Position numbers and translations under genes: made by a program | The notes under the pieces: generated by a model | Seen by the model: only the letters and a program-made list of their open reading frames with translations | Told to the model about the DNA's origin: nothing | Database searches by the model: none | Source of the DNA: an uncultured Flavobacteriaceae bacterium | GTDB lineage: Bacteria; Bacteroidota; Bacteroidia; Flavobacteriales; Flavobacteriaceae | NCBI GenBank assembly: GCA_913044085.1 | Contig: CAJWNW010000091.1 | Coordinates: forward strand, 1-6,569 | Direction of reading: 5' to 3' | Length of the DNA: 6,569 nucleotides | In this document: piece after piece, positions 1 to 6,569 of the stretch | Layout of the letters: every line of letters begins with the position of its first letter | How positions within the stretch are numbered: position 1 is the first letter of the stretch

Positions 1-1265
1 GGAACGATAAAGATTTGACCAAACTACCTATATACGAACCTGGACTCGATGAGGTGATTGCCGAAGCCCGTGGGCGCAATTTATTTTTCTCTACCGAAGT
101 TGATAAAGCTATAGATGAGGCTCAGCTAATTTTTATCTCAGTAAATACTCCGACAAAAACCTATGGTGCCGGTAAAGGTATGGCTGCAGATTTAAAGTAT
201 GTAGAACTCTGTGCGCGTCAGATTGCCAAAGTAGCCACCACAGATAAAATTGTCGTAGAAAAATCAACTCTGCCTGTTAAAACAGCCGAGGCCATTCAAA
301 ATATATTGGATAACACAGGTAATGGAGTGGATTTTCAAATCCTATCCAACCCTGAATTTTTAGCCGAAGGCACTGCTATGCGCGACTTGGCCGTTCCAGA
401 CCGCGTCCTTATTGGAGGCGATTCAACTACACCAAAAGGGCAGGAGGCGATAAAAGCCTTAGTGGATATTTATGGCAGTTGGGTTCCCAAAGAAAATATT
501 TTAATCACCAACGTATGGTCCTCGGAGCTTTCTAAACTAACCGCTAATGCATTTTTAGCACAGCGGGTCTCTTCCATTAACTCCCTTTCTGAGCTATGTG
601 AAGTCACTGGCGCTAATGTTCAAGAGGTGGCCAAAGCCATTGGTATGGACAGTCGCATTGGATGTAAGTTTTTACAAGCCTCAGTGGGTTTTGGAGGCTC
701 TTGTTTCCAGAAGGATATTTTAAATTTGGTTTACATCGCTCAATCATTGGGCCTTATCGAAGTCGCCGATTATTGGCACCAAGTGATTCTGATGAACAAT
801 CACCAGCGCGACCGATTTGCTAAAAACATAATCAAAACCCTATATAGTACCGTCAATGGTAAAACCATTGCTTTTTTGGGTTGGGCCTTCAAAAAAGACA
901 CCAACGATACCAGAGAGTCAGCTGCTATTTATGTTGCAGATTTTCTTATTGATGAACAAGCCACCATTAAGGTCTACGATCCAAAAGTGAATGCCACTCA
1001 AATGCAATCGAACATAAACTACTTAAATACGAGGTCTGAAAAACTAAACACTAAGCATTTAATAACAGAAAGCGATCCTTACGTGGCTATGGAAGGTGCC
1101 CATGCCATTGCTATACTCACCGAATGGGATGAGTTTAAAACCTATGAGTGGCATCGCATTTACAATGGTATGAAAAAGCCTGCCTTCGTTTTTGATGGTC
1201 GTAATGTGTTAGATCGCGAAGCATTGGAAACCATTGGATTTGTTTATAAAGGGATTGGCTCTTAA
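1..1265 (+). CDS. ugd: UDP-glucose 6-dehydrogenase, 5' end cut off by window edge
   Basis: This cytoplasmic enzyme oxidises UDP-glucose to UDP-glucuronate with two NAD+. The reading frame is open from the first base: the window begins inside a codon (probably Trp), followed by N-D-K-D-L and then LPIYEPGL. The TTG at 15 is therefore an internal Leu, not a start. Roughly 40-45 N-terminal residues, with the GAGYVG NAD-binding loop, lie outside the window. Counting from the Leu at 15, visible motifs are FISVNTPTKTYG (about 40-51), NPEFLAEGTA (112-121), the ELSKLTANAFLAQR helix with the conserved Lys 174, and GFGGSCFQKD with catalytic Cys 230 (codon 702-704). The UDP-binding C-terminal part has AFKKDTNDTRES and, near the end, FDGRNVLD. 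The Lys-Cys spacing of 56 matches human UGDH as I recall it, and GGSCFQKD rather than the common bacterial GGSCFPKD marks the animal-like subtype, also known in Bacteroidetes. The stop TAA touches the ATG of the next gene. Confidence 0.96.
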   Translation, partial: NDKDLTKLPIYEPGLDEVIAEARGRNLFFSTEVDKAIDEAQLIFISVNTPTKTYGAGKGMAADLKYVELCARQIAKVATTDKIVVEKSTLPVKTAEAIQNILDNTGNGVDFQILSNPEFLAEGTAMRDLAVPDRVLIGGDSTTPKGQEAIKALVDIYGSWVPKENILITNVWSSELSKLTANAFLAQRVSSINSLSELCEVTGANVQEVAKAIGMDSRIGCKFLQASVGFGGSCFQKDILNLVYIAQSLGLIEVADYWHQVILMNNHQRDRFAKNIIKTLYSTVNGKTIAFLGWAFKKDTNDTRESAAIYVADFLIDEQATIKVYDPKVNATQMQSNINYLNTRSEKLNTKHLITESDPYVAMEGAHAIAILTEWDEFKTYEWHRIYNGMKKPAFVFDGRNVLDREALETIGFVYKGIGS

Positions 1266-2303
1266 ATGAATAGTAATAAAACCATACTTGTCACTGGCGC
1301 GGCAGGTTTTATAGGCTATCACCTTTGTGAATCCTTACTAAAAGTAGGTCATAAGGTTATAGGATTGGATAACATCAATGACTATTACGATGTCAATTTA
1401 AAATATGCCCGTTTACAGCAGTTGGGAGTGGGGCGTGAGAACGCTAAGGTTTTTAATCAGCTTTGCAACAGCACATCCCACGGCTCTCAAATGCAATTCG
1501 TTCGTATGCATTTAGAAAATCGTGAATCCTTACCAAAACTATTTAAACTATTTAAGTTCGATACCGTGTGTAATATGGCTGCACAGCCTGGTGTTCATTA
1601 TTCGTTAGATTATCCTGAGGCCTATATTGACAGCAATATTACTGGCTTTTTAAATGTTTTAGAGTGCTGTAGATATCATAGTGTAAAACGACTGGTTTAC
1701 GCCTCTAGTTCCAGTATTTATGGTAACAGCGACGTGGTGCCATTTGAGGAATCTACAAATGTAGACAAGCCCATCAGTTTGTATGCCGCAACCAAAAGAT
1801 CGAACGAACTTATGGCCTATACTTACAGTCATTTGTTTAGTATGGAGACCATTAGTTTACGCTTTTTTACAGTTTATGGTCCATGGGGACGACCTGACAT
1901 GGCCATGTTTTTATTTACTGATGCTATTATTAATAACAGACCCATAAAAGTCTTTAATAATGGCGATCTTTCCAGAGATTTTACCTACATTGATGATATT
2001 GTTAATGGAGTTTTGAATGCCCTTTTAGATAATTCAAAGGATACATCACTTTACAAAGTTTATAATATTGGAAACAGCGTTCCAGTTCAATTGATGGATT
2101 TTATAAGGGCTATTGAAAATAATTTAGGAACATTAGCTAAAAAGGTGATGCTCCCAATGCAACCCGGGGATGTTAACCAAACTTGGGCGGATATTAGTAG
2201 GTTGCAAAAAGACTACAATTATAAATCCAATACTTCAGTTAATAAGGGCGTTGAAGCCTTTATAGACTGGTATAAATCCTATCATAAATCAAATAACAAC
2301 TAA
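1266..2303 (+). CDS. UDP-glucuronate 4-epimerase (extended SDR family)
   Basis: This is an NAD-dependent sugar-nucleotide epimerase of 345 residues, a normal length for the family. The Rossmann loop GAAGFIG is at 11-17, followed by LDNINDYYDVNLKYARL (34-50), a signature of UDP-glucuronate 4-epimerases rather than GalE. The SDR active site comprises the Ser cluster YASSSSIYG (145-153) and Tyr173-x3-Lys177 in SLYAATK. RFFTVYGPWGRPDMA (199-213) and RDFTYIDD (237-244) form the substrate side. The predicted reaction is UDP-glucuronate to UDP-galacturonate, using the product of the preceding dehydrogenase. The start ATG follows the upstream TAA directly, so translation is probably coupled. A weak purine stretch, AAAGGGA (1248-1254), lies 11 bases before the ATG. 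The gene ends in tandem stops TAA TAG. A related 4-epimerase or decarboxylase specificity cannot be fully excluded, but motifs and neighbour agree. Confidence 0.93.
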   Translation: MNSNKTILVTGAAGFIGYHLCESLLKVGHKVIGLDNINDYYDVNLKYARLQQLGVGRENAKVFNQLCNSTSHGSQMQFVRMHLENRESLPKLFKLFKFDTVCNMAAQPGVHYSLDYPEAYIDSNITGFLNVLECCRYHSVKRLVYASSSSIYGNSDVVPFEESTNVDKPISLYAATKRSNELMAYTYSHLFSMETISLRFFTVYGPWGRPDMAMFLFTDAIINNRPIKVFNNGDLSRDFTYIDDIVNGVLNALLDNSKDTSLYKVYNIGNSVPVQLMDFIRAIENNLGTLAKKVMLPMQPGDVNQTWADISRLQKDYNYKSNTSVNKGVEAFIDWYKSYHKSNNN

Positions 2304-2327
2304 TAGTGCTAGCAAAAATTATATGCT

Positions 2328-3347
2328 TTAGTTTTGAAGACTTTTTTCCCACTTCCAAGCTGAAGCCAATGCATCTTCCAGACTGAGCCGGGCTTTCCAT
2401 CCTAGAACTGTATTGGCCTTGATTGTATCGGCGTAGGCCGATACAATATCACCACACCGTCTGTCTGTAAAACAATAATTAAGATTGACGCCCGTTACTC
2501 TCATAAAAGCATTAACCACTTCCAATACCGAAGAACCCTTACCAGTGCCAATATTAAAAACCTCATAATGATTAGATTTTTTTTCATCAAACAGTCGGTT
2601 AAGGGCTACAATATGCGCCTTTGCTAAATCTACTACATGAATGTAATCGCGAATACAGGTCCCGTCTGGCGTTGGGTAGTCCTTGCCAAAAATCGATAAT
2701 TCCTTGCGAATACCAATAGCGGTTTGTGTTACAAAAGGCACCAAGTTTTGTGGTACACCAATTGGAAGTTCTCCAATTTTTGCAGATGAATGCCCCCCAA
2801 TGGGATTAAAATACCTTAGAGCAATCGCTGCAAAAGAATCATTGCAGTTGCATAGGTCTTTAATCATCTGTTCCCCAATTTTTTTTGTGTTGCCATATGG
2901 AGATTCTGCTTCTTTGACTGGTGCATTTTCTGTAATTGGTAATTCGTCTGCCTGGCCATAGACAGTACAGGAAGAACTAAAAACAAATTTTGTTGATTTA
3001 AAGTCCTGGAGTGCCTTCAGGATGTAAACCAAGGAACTTATATTATTTTCATAATACTTCAAAGGGTCATCGACGCTTTCACCTACTGCTTTGGCAGCTG
3101 CAAAATGGATAACACCATCAATATCGGAATGTCTTTTAAAAAAATCAATTACTAACTCTTTTTCTTTTAAATCAATTTTTTCAAAAATTGGTCTTACTCC
3201 CGTAATATCAAAAATACCATCCAAAACATCCAAAGAAGAATTAGATAAATCGTCAATAATAACGACCTCAAAACCACTTGATTGTAGTTCTACTACTACG
3301 TGAGAGCCAATATATCCCAAGCCACCTGTAACAAGAATTTTTTTCAT
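2328..3347 (-). CDS. galE: UDP-glucose 4-epimerase GalE
   Basis: It interconverts UDP-glucose and UDP-galactose with bound NAD+, serving galactose catabolism (Leloir pathway) and the supply of UDP-galactose for glycans. At 339 residues it has the normal GalE length. The NAD loop GGLGYIG is at 8-14, IDDLSNSS at 31-38 and HFAAAKAVGES at 81-91. The active-site Ser is in FSSSCTVYG (123-131, probably Ser126), and the catalytic pair Tyr151/Lys155 is in SPYGNTKK. RYFNPIGGH (178-186) and DGTCIRDYIHVVDLA (228-242) are textbook GalE motifs. The ATG at 3345-3347 fits the family N-terminus (MKKILVTGG); no Shine-Dalgarno is visible, as is usual in Bacteroidetes. The gene converges on the UDP-glucuronate 4-epimerase with 24 bases between stops and is preceded by a 212-bp gap, so it probably has its own promoter. 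No other Leloir gene (galK, galT) is in the window, so a glycan-precursor role is at least as likely as galactose breakdown. Confidence 0.96.
   Translation of the reverse strand: MKKILVTGGLGYIGSHVVVELQSSGFEVVIIDDLSNSSLDVLDGIFDITGVRPIFEKIDLKEKELVIDFFKRHSDIDGVIHFAAAKAVGESVDDPLKYYENNISSLVYILKALQDFKSTKFVFSSSCTVYGQADELPITENAPVKEAESPYGNTKKIGEQMIKDLCNCNDSFAAIALRYFNPIGGHSSAKIGELPIGVPQNLVPFVTQTAIGIRKELSIFGKDYPTPDGTCIRDYIHVVDLAKAHIVALNRLFDEKKSNHYEVFNIGTGKGSSVLEVVNAFMRVTGVNLNYCFTDRRCGDIVSAYADTIKANTVLGWKARLSLEDALASAWKWEKSLQN
2422..2447. repeat. Perfect 11-bp inverted repeat with 4-base loop inside galE
   Basis: The arms ATTGTATCGGC (2422-2432) and GCCGATACAAT (2437-2447) are exact reverse complements separated by GTAG. 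The element lies within galE, about 100 bases before its stop, and encodes part of the stretch DIVSAYADTI. No T-run follows on either strand, so it does not look like an intrinsic terminator. Its role is unknown; it may form a hairpin in galE mRNA or be coincidental. Confidence 0.6.
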
Positions 3348-3524
3348 AAAGTTTTAATATGTTATGTGCTTTCTGCTAAGTTAGACAAGAATATGAGATA
3401 AACAAAAAGACTAAAGTCCGTAGTCAACTGTAAAAACAAATTTCTTAATTTGCTGAAAATCCACCATATTTTGGGACTGATTTTGTTGCTGTTTAATAAA
3501 AAAAATGAGAAAACCATGGTATTG

Positions 3525-3546
3525 ATTTGTAATTTAATTTACAAAT
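3525..3546 (-). terminator. AT-rich inverted repeat after the regulator gene, possible weak terminator
   Basis: ATTTGTAA (3525-3532) and TTACAAAT (3539-3546) are perfect reverse complements around a 6-base loop. They start 14 bases beyond the end of the membrane regulator gene in its direction of transcription. The stem has only two G-C pairs, and the following T-run (complement of A8 at 3498-3505) is about 20 bases further on, so this is not a canonical intrinsic terminator. It could instead be an operator-like palindrome in the galE upstream region. The remainder of 3348-3559 shows no gene and no convincing galE promoter. Confidence 0.3.
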
Positions 3547-3559
3547 TTATTAGCATTCC

Positions 3560-6373
3560 TTAGCTTTTATCTAAGGCAATTAAAAATTCAACAAGATTTT
3601 GATCTCTTTTCAAATTTAGTTTTTTTCTCAATCGGTATCGAGCCAATTCGACCCCACGAGTTGTAATATTTAACAACTTAGAAATTTCTTTTGAGCTCAT
3701 GTTCATTCTTAAAAAGGCAGCCATCTTAATTTCTCTTGGTGAAAGTCGGATGTTGTTACTAGATAGGTATTCTAAATAATTGCCATGTACTTGGTCAAAA
3801 TGATATGCAAATTCATCCCAATTGTCATTTTTTGAAACTTCCTGATCTATCGTTTTAATCAGGCGTAGCAACTGTTGTTTTGAATTACCCTTTTCAAGAG
3901 TACCTTCAATTTTATCCTGAATATTTAAAATAAATTCTTTGTTCTTAAGTAGTTGCATTGTAATTGAGGTCAACTGTTCATTTTTTAAATTCAATTCAGT
4001 TTGTAATTTCTCAGAATTTAATTTATCTATTTCCTCGTCTTTTATCTTTAATTCCTTTTCTATCTCTTCAGCAACTGATGTGTAACGCTTGCTTTGTATC
4101 AATGGGATGAGTACAAAAGCCAACAAGCCTACGGTCACATATCCAAACTTAGCAGTTTTTGTAGCATACCAAGGTGCTTGAACTCTGAAGTTAGTTTTAG
4201 AGGTTTTACTTTCTACTCCATATATGTTACGTGCTTTTACCTCAAAAGTATAATTTCCGTAGGGTAGGTGATCATAATCTTTCTGATTTTCGGAAGCCCA
4301 TTTAGACCAATTTTCATCCAAGGGCGATAATTTGTAACTATAAGTCAGGTCTTCAAAACCGTCGAAATAAACTGATGCGTATTTTATTTTTATGGTTTGC
4401 TCGGAATTTAGTTTCAAGTCTTTTGTAAATAATGGATTTAAAAATTGTGTTGAATCTTTGACATCTGTAACCTCAACCCCTCTTATGAGCGTTGAAAAGC
4501 TACTATTTTTTATGTGTTTTATAGATTGGTCATAATGAATAAAGCCTTCTTTGGCACCAATTAGAATATTTTTATTGTCGATTATTGAAATGTTTGGCAG
4601 GTCATCGTTGATAAATTTATTGATATGTTTGAATACGGCAGTCTCCTTTTTAAATTTTCCATAGTTTTCTTCTTTTAATATCCCAAACTCTCTGTTTTGG
4701 ATGTAGTAGATGGTATTTTTTTGACTCGCTTTTAATGCGCTTATGTGGTCCTTACCCAAAATCTCGTCAAATAGGATATTTGGGGTGAATTTTAGCGAAT
4801 CAAGATTGAAATCAAAAACACCTTTTTCTGACGTGAATACCAGTTTTCCGTTCAAATCGTAGACACTTATTAATATATCCGAAGGAAATCCATTGTCTTT
4901 TCCAAAATGCATGGCCTCTCCTTTTGGCTGCATCTTTTTATCTAATAACATACGGAACGCTCCTTTGTACCCATGTGTCATCCATAACGTACTGTCATTT
5001 TGAAATGTGAAAATTCTTGACGATTCGTTTAGGTTTTGAATCCTTCCAACTTTTTGCCATCGGTTGTTTTCTTTTTTAAAATAACAGATACCTTGGTAAT
5101 CACCACCTAAAATTAGATTCGGTATTTTGGTTTCGATTAAACGCCAACTGCCCATGTCATGAAATTTCTCAAGCTGAAGGTTTTTAATTTCATAAGTACC
5201 ATTGTGACTGTTGAGAAATAGCGAGTTCCGAATTTGAGAAAAATTATAAACTTGCCCTTCACTTTCAGCTATGAAATCATAATTTGTATTTGAAGAACTT
5301 TTTAAATCAAAATTCTGAGTAAAGATGCCATTACTGCTTCCTAAGTAGATTCTATTTTTAAATTTATGACTTGCATATCCTGTACCTAAGACACCTACCT
5401 CTTCATTGATTAGTGCAAATGGTAGGCTAGTCTTTAGATAATCAATACCGTTATTTAAAGCCACCCATATATTGTTGAAATTATCTTCGTAAATCGCTTT
5501 AACTGTTGTATCAGACAGACCATTGTTTTTAGTATAATGGTGCTTGATATTGAAATTTATATCTAGAATAAATAACCCTTTATTTTGCGTTCCTACAGCG
5601 AAATTCCCATTTTGCAATTTAATTACTGCATTGACAGTTCCAAAGTCCTTTGAGTGGTCTTTGTGTATTTTATTTAAATTATCGTATCTATATATTTCAC
5701 CAAATCTAGAAAAATAATAGCTGTCTTTATGGCTATCTATGACAGCAACCAAATCAGGTAAACCTTTGGTTCCTTTTACACTTAAAAATTTTCCTGCTAG
5801 GTATTTATAAAGGCCCCTGTCATAAATATGAACTAATAATGTGTTGTTATTTTTGAAGGCATTTAGAACGTAGCCAGGTACTTCCAATACTTTGAGTTCA
5901 TTGTTTTCATAGACTAGCGAGGTATTTCCTGTGTTAAAAATGATTTTTTCATCAATTTCGATAATTTTCCAAATCTCTGAAATGATTTTGTTACTATCCT
6001 TTAATTTGTCATTAAGGCTCGTGTAAACCATTCCATTAACACCGTTGGAGAAATATCCAATTTGATTTTGCCCCCCAATAAATATTCTGTTTTGATTGTC
6101 AACTTTTACAGCTCTAATTTTAGTTGATAATGGAACCGATAGTTGATTCCAGTCTTTTCCATCAAATTCCAAAATGCCATCATTGTTAGCAATATATAAG
6201 ATGCCATTGCTGTCTTGATCGAAACTCCAGTTTTGGATTCCTGCATTGTAATCCATTGGGTCAAAATGGGTTTTTAGCGGCACTTTCGTCAATTTAATCG
6301 ATTCATGTTTTTGCGAAAAAGATTTACAAAAAAATAAAATTGAGATTACAAAAAAATGTTGCTTCAATGTCAT
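3560..6373 (-). CDS. Membrane-spanning one-component regulator: propeller/Y_Y_Y periplasmic sensor with C-terminal LuxR-type HTH
   Basis: This 937-residue protein probably senses a ligand in the periplasm and acts on DNA directly. Residues 1-21 form a signal peptide (short basic start, FFVISILFF, then SFSQ). Residues about 45-630 carry degenerate two-component-regulator propeller repeats, for example GILYIANNDGILEFDG (57-72), NRIFIGG (95-101), NFAVGTQNKGLFILD (257-271) and NNIWVALNNGIDYL (300-313). Residues about 660-720 are a Y_Y_Y domain, with LTYSYKL and HLPYGNYTFEVKARN. One membrane helix lies at about 743-760 and is followed by a Lys/Glu-rich coiled coil at 765-825. The C-terminus (about 877-935) has LSPREIKMAAFLRMNMSSKE, LLNITTRGVELARYRLRKKL and NLVEFLIAL, a LuxR/GerE-like HTH of the Bacteroidetes type. 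There is no histidine kinase, receiver or AraC domain, so this is not a hybrid two-component system. Family members often sit beside polysaccharide-utilisation genes; none is visible here. The ATG at 6371-6373 is supported by the signal peptide. The ligand and target genes are unknown. Confidence 0.92.
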   Translation of the reverse strand: MTLKQHFFVISILFFCKSFSQKHESIKLTKVPLKTHFDPMDYNAGIQNWSFDQDSNGILYIANNDGILEFDGKDWNQLSVPLSTKIRAVKVDNQNRIFIGGQNQIGYFSNGVNGMVYTSLNDKLKDSNKIISEIWKIIEIDEKIIFNTGNTSLVYENNELKVLEVPGYVLNAFKNNNTLLVHIYDRGLYKYLAGKFLSVKGTKGLPDLVAVIDSHKDSYYFSRFGEIYRYDNLNKIHKDHSKDFGTVNAVIKLQNGNFAVGTQNKGLFILDINFNIKHHYTKNNGLSDTTVKAIYEDNFNNIWVALNNGIDYLKTSLPFALINEEVGVLGTGYASHKFKNRIYLGSSNGIFTQNFDLKSSSNTNYDFIAESEGQVYNFSQIRNSLFLNSHNGTYEIKNLQLEKFHDMGSWRLIETKIPNLILGGDYQGICYFKKENNRWQKVGRIQNLNESSRIFTFQNDSTLWMTHGYKGAFRMLLDKKMQPKGEAMHFGKDNGFPSDILISVYDLNGKLVFTSEKGVFDFNLDSLKFTPNILFDEILGKDHISALKASQKNTIYYIQNREFGILKEENYGKFKKETAVFKHINKFINDDLPNISIIDNKNILIGAKEGFIHYDQSIKHIKNSSFSTLIRGVEVTDVKDSTQFLNPLFTKDLKLNSEQTIKIKYASVYFDGFEDLTYSYKLSPLDENWSKWASENQKDYDHLPYGNYTFEVKARNIYGVESKTSKTNFRVQAPWYATKTAKFGYVTVGLLAFVLIPLIQSKRYTSVAEEIEKELKIKDEEIDKLNSEKLQTELNLKNEQLTSITMQLLKNKEFILNIQDKIEGTLEKGNSKQQLLRLIKTIDQEVSKNDNWDEFAYHFDQVHGNYLEYLSSNNIRLSPREIKMAAFLRMNMSSKEISKLLNITTRGVELARYRLRKKLNLKRDQNLVEFLIALDKS

Positions 6374-6423
6374 AAATATGAGTTTTTAAATAAACTATAA
6401 GAAATTTATTTTTTATCACATTA

Positions 6424-6431
6424 CAAATATA
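6424..6431 (-). promoter_or_regulatory. Candidate -7 promoter element of the regulator gene
   Basis: The minus strand reads TATATTTG, an exact match to the Bacteroidetes -7 consensus TAnnTTTG. It lies 51-58 bases upstream of the regulator's ATG, which would give a 5' leader of roughly 45 bases. No TTG-type -33 element is present at the expected distance; that place is taken by the proximal copy of the direct repeat. Such a motif occurs by chance fairly easily in AT-rich DNA. Confidence 0.4.
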
Positions 6432-6442
6432 AAAATTGTTAT

Positions 6443-6501
6443 TGAAAGTTTTTGATGAGTTTATTTTTTTATTTTATGAGAGTTTTTGATGAGTTTATTT
6501 T
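6443..6501. repeat. 25-nt direct repeat, 34-nt period, upstream of the regulator gene
   Basis: Positions 6443-6467 and 6477-6501 match at 24 of 25 bases (A at 6446 versus G at 6480). The last 21 bases, 6447-6467 and 6481-6501, are identical. The core is GTTTTTGATGAGTTTATTTT. A shorter piece, ATGAGTTT, recurs at 6378-6385 between the repeats and the start codon. The copies lie about 70-130 bases upstream of the regulator's ATG, just upstream of the candidate -7 element, where an activator or repressor site would be expected. They could also be a recent tandem duplication without function. Confidence 0.75.
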
Positions 6502-6537
6502 ATGATATAAAAACCTACAGCTTACAACTTATCTGAC

Positions 6538-6545
6538 TAATTTTG
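6538..6545 (+). promoter_or_regulatory. Possible -7 element pointing rightward out of the window
   Basis: TAATTTTG matches TAnnTTTG on the plus strand near the right edge and could serve a gene transcribed divergently from the regulator and starting beyond the window. No TTG-type -33 element is found at the usual distance upstream. The match is short and the DNA is AT-rich, so this is only a weak candidate. Confidence 0.2.
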
Positions 6546-6569
6546 TGTTTTTAATATAGAAAATACTAA

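Noticed and set aside
15..17. TTG as the start codon of the UDP-glucose dehydrogenase
   Set aside because: The frame is open upstream to base 1 and encodes N-D-K-D before this Leu, matching the family just before LPIYEPGL. The NAD-binding N-terminus must lie outside the window.
2304..2327. Bidirectional terminator between the convergent stops
   Set aside because: Only a 4-bp stem (AGCA/TGCT) with a 9-base loop can be drawn, without a good T-run; too weak to call.
2683..2961. 92-codon open frame on the plus strand
   Set aside because: It lies wholly inside galE on the opposite strand and its translation has no recognisable domain; galE is beyond doubt.
3091..3303. 70-codon open frame on the plus strand
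   Set aside because: It lies antisense within the 5' part of galE and its Ser/Thr/Lys-rich translation looks like a shadow frame.
3403..3410. galE -7 promoter element on the minus strand (TCTTTTTG)
   Set aside because: It has one mismatch to TAnnTTTG at a key position and no TTG at a proper -33 distance. Its position would suit a 50-base leader, but the evidence is too thin.
3513..3520. ACCATGGT palindrome in the galE upstream region
   Set aside because: An 8-bp uninterrupted palindrome is common by chance and has no loop; nothing nearby supports a function.
6328..6373. Lipoprotein signal at the start of the regulator because of Cys16
   Set aside because: The residues before the Cys are L-F-F, which do not fit a lipobox; a standard signal peptide ending at about SFSQ fits better.
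6443..6501. Start of a CRISPR array
   Set aside because: Only two copies, a 9-base gap between them, T-rich low-complexity sequence and no cas genes.

Overview
The window looks like a chromosomal segment of a marine or soil Bacteroidetes, most likely a flavobacterium. The reasons are low G+C, ribosome-binding sites that are weak or absent, TAnnTTTG-type -7 promoter motifs, and a very large membrane regulator that joins a periplasmic propeller, a triple-tyrosine (Y_Y_Y) domain and a LuxR-like helix-turn-helix (HTH), an architecture typical of this phylum. Genus and species cannot be fixed from the sequence alone.

Left part, plus strand (1-2303): a nucleotide-sugar pair. A UDP-glucose 6-dehydrogenase of the animal-like type, cut at its 5' end by the window edge, is followed with no gap (TAA directly followed by ATG) by a UDP-glucuronate 4-epimerase. 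Together they would turn UDP-glucose into UDP-glucuronate and then UDP-galacturonate, precursors for capsule, exopolysaccharide or O-antigen.

Middle, minus strand (2328-3347): galE, UDP-glucose 4-epimerase, converges on the first pair with only 24 bases between stop codons. All three enzymes therefore draw on the UDP-glucose pool, which suggests the right-hand edge of a surface-polysaccharide cluster. A perfect 11-bp inverted repeat with a 4-base loop lies inside galE near its 3' end. The 212-bp gap 3348-3559 holds the galE upstream region and an AT-rich inverted repeat just past the end of the next gene.

Right part, minus strand (3560-6373): one 937-residue transmembrane one-component regulator. 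It has a signal peptide, a periplasmic sensor, one membrane helix, a cytoplasmic coiled coil and a C-terminal HTH. It is visibly more AT-rich than the sugar genes. Its upstream region (6374-6569) has a candidate -7 element and a 25-nt direct repeat, 24/25 identical, spaced 34 nt. The regulator's targets are not visible; they may lie beyond the right edge. No RNA gene, insertion sequence, CRISPR array or phage feature was seen. Everything here fits known families. The least explained items are the repeat upstream of the regulator and the hairpin in galE.
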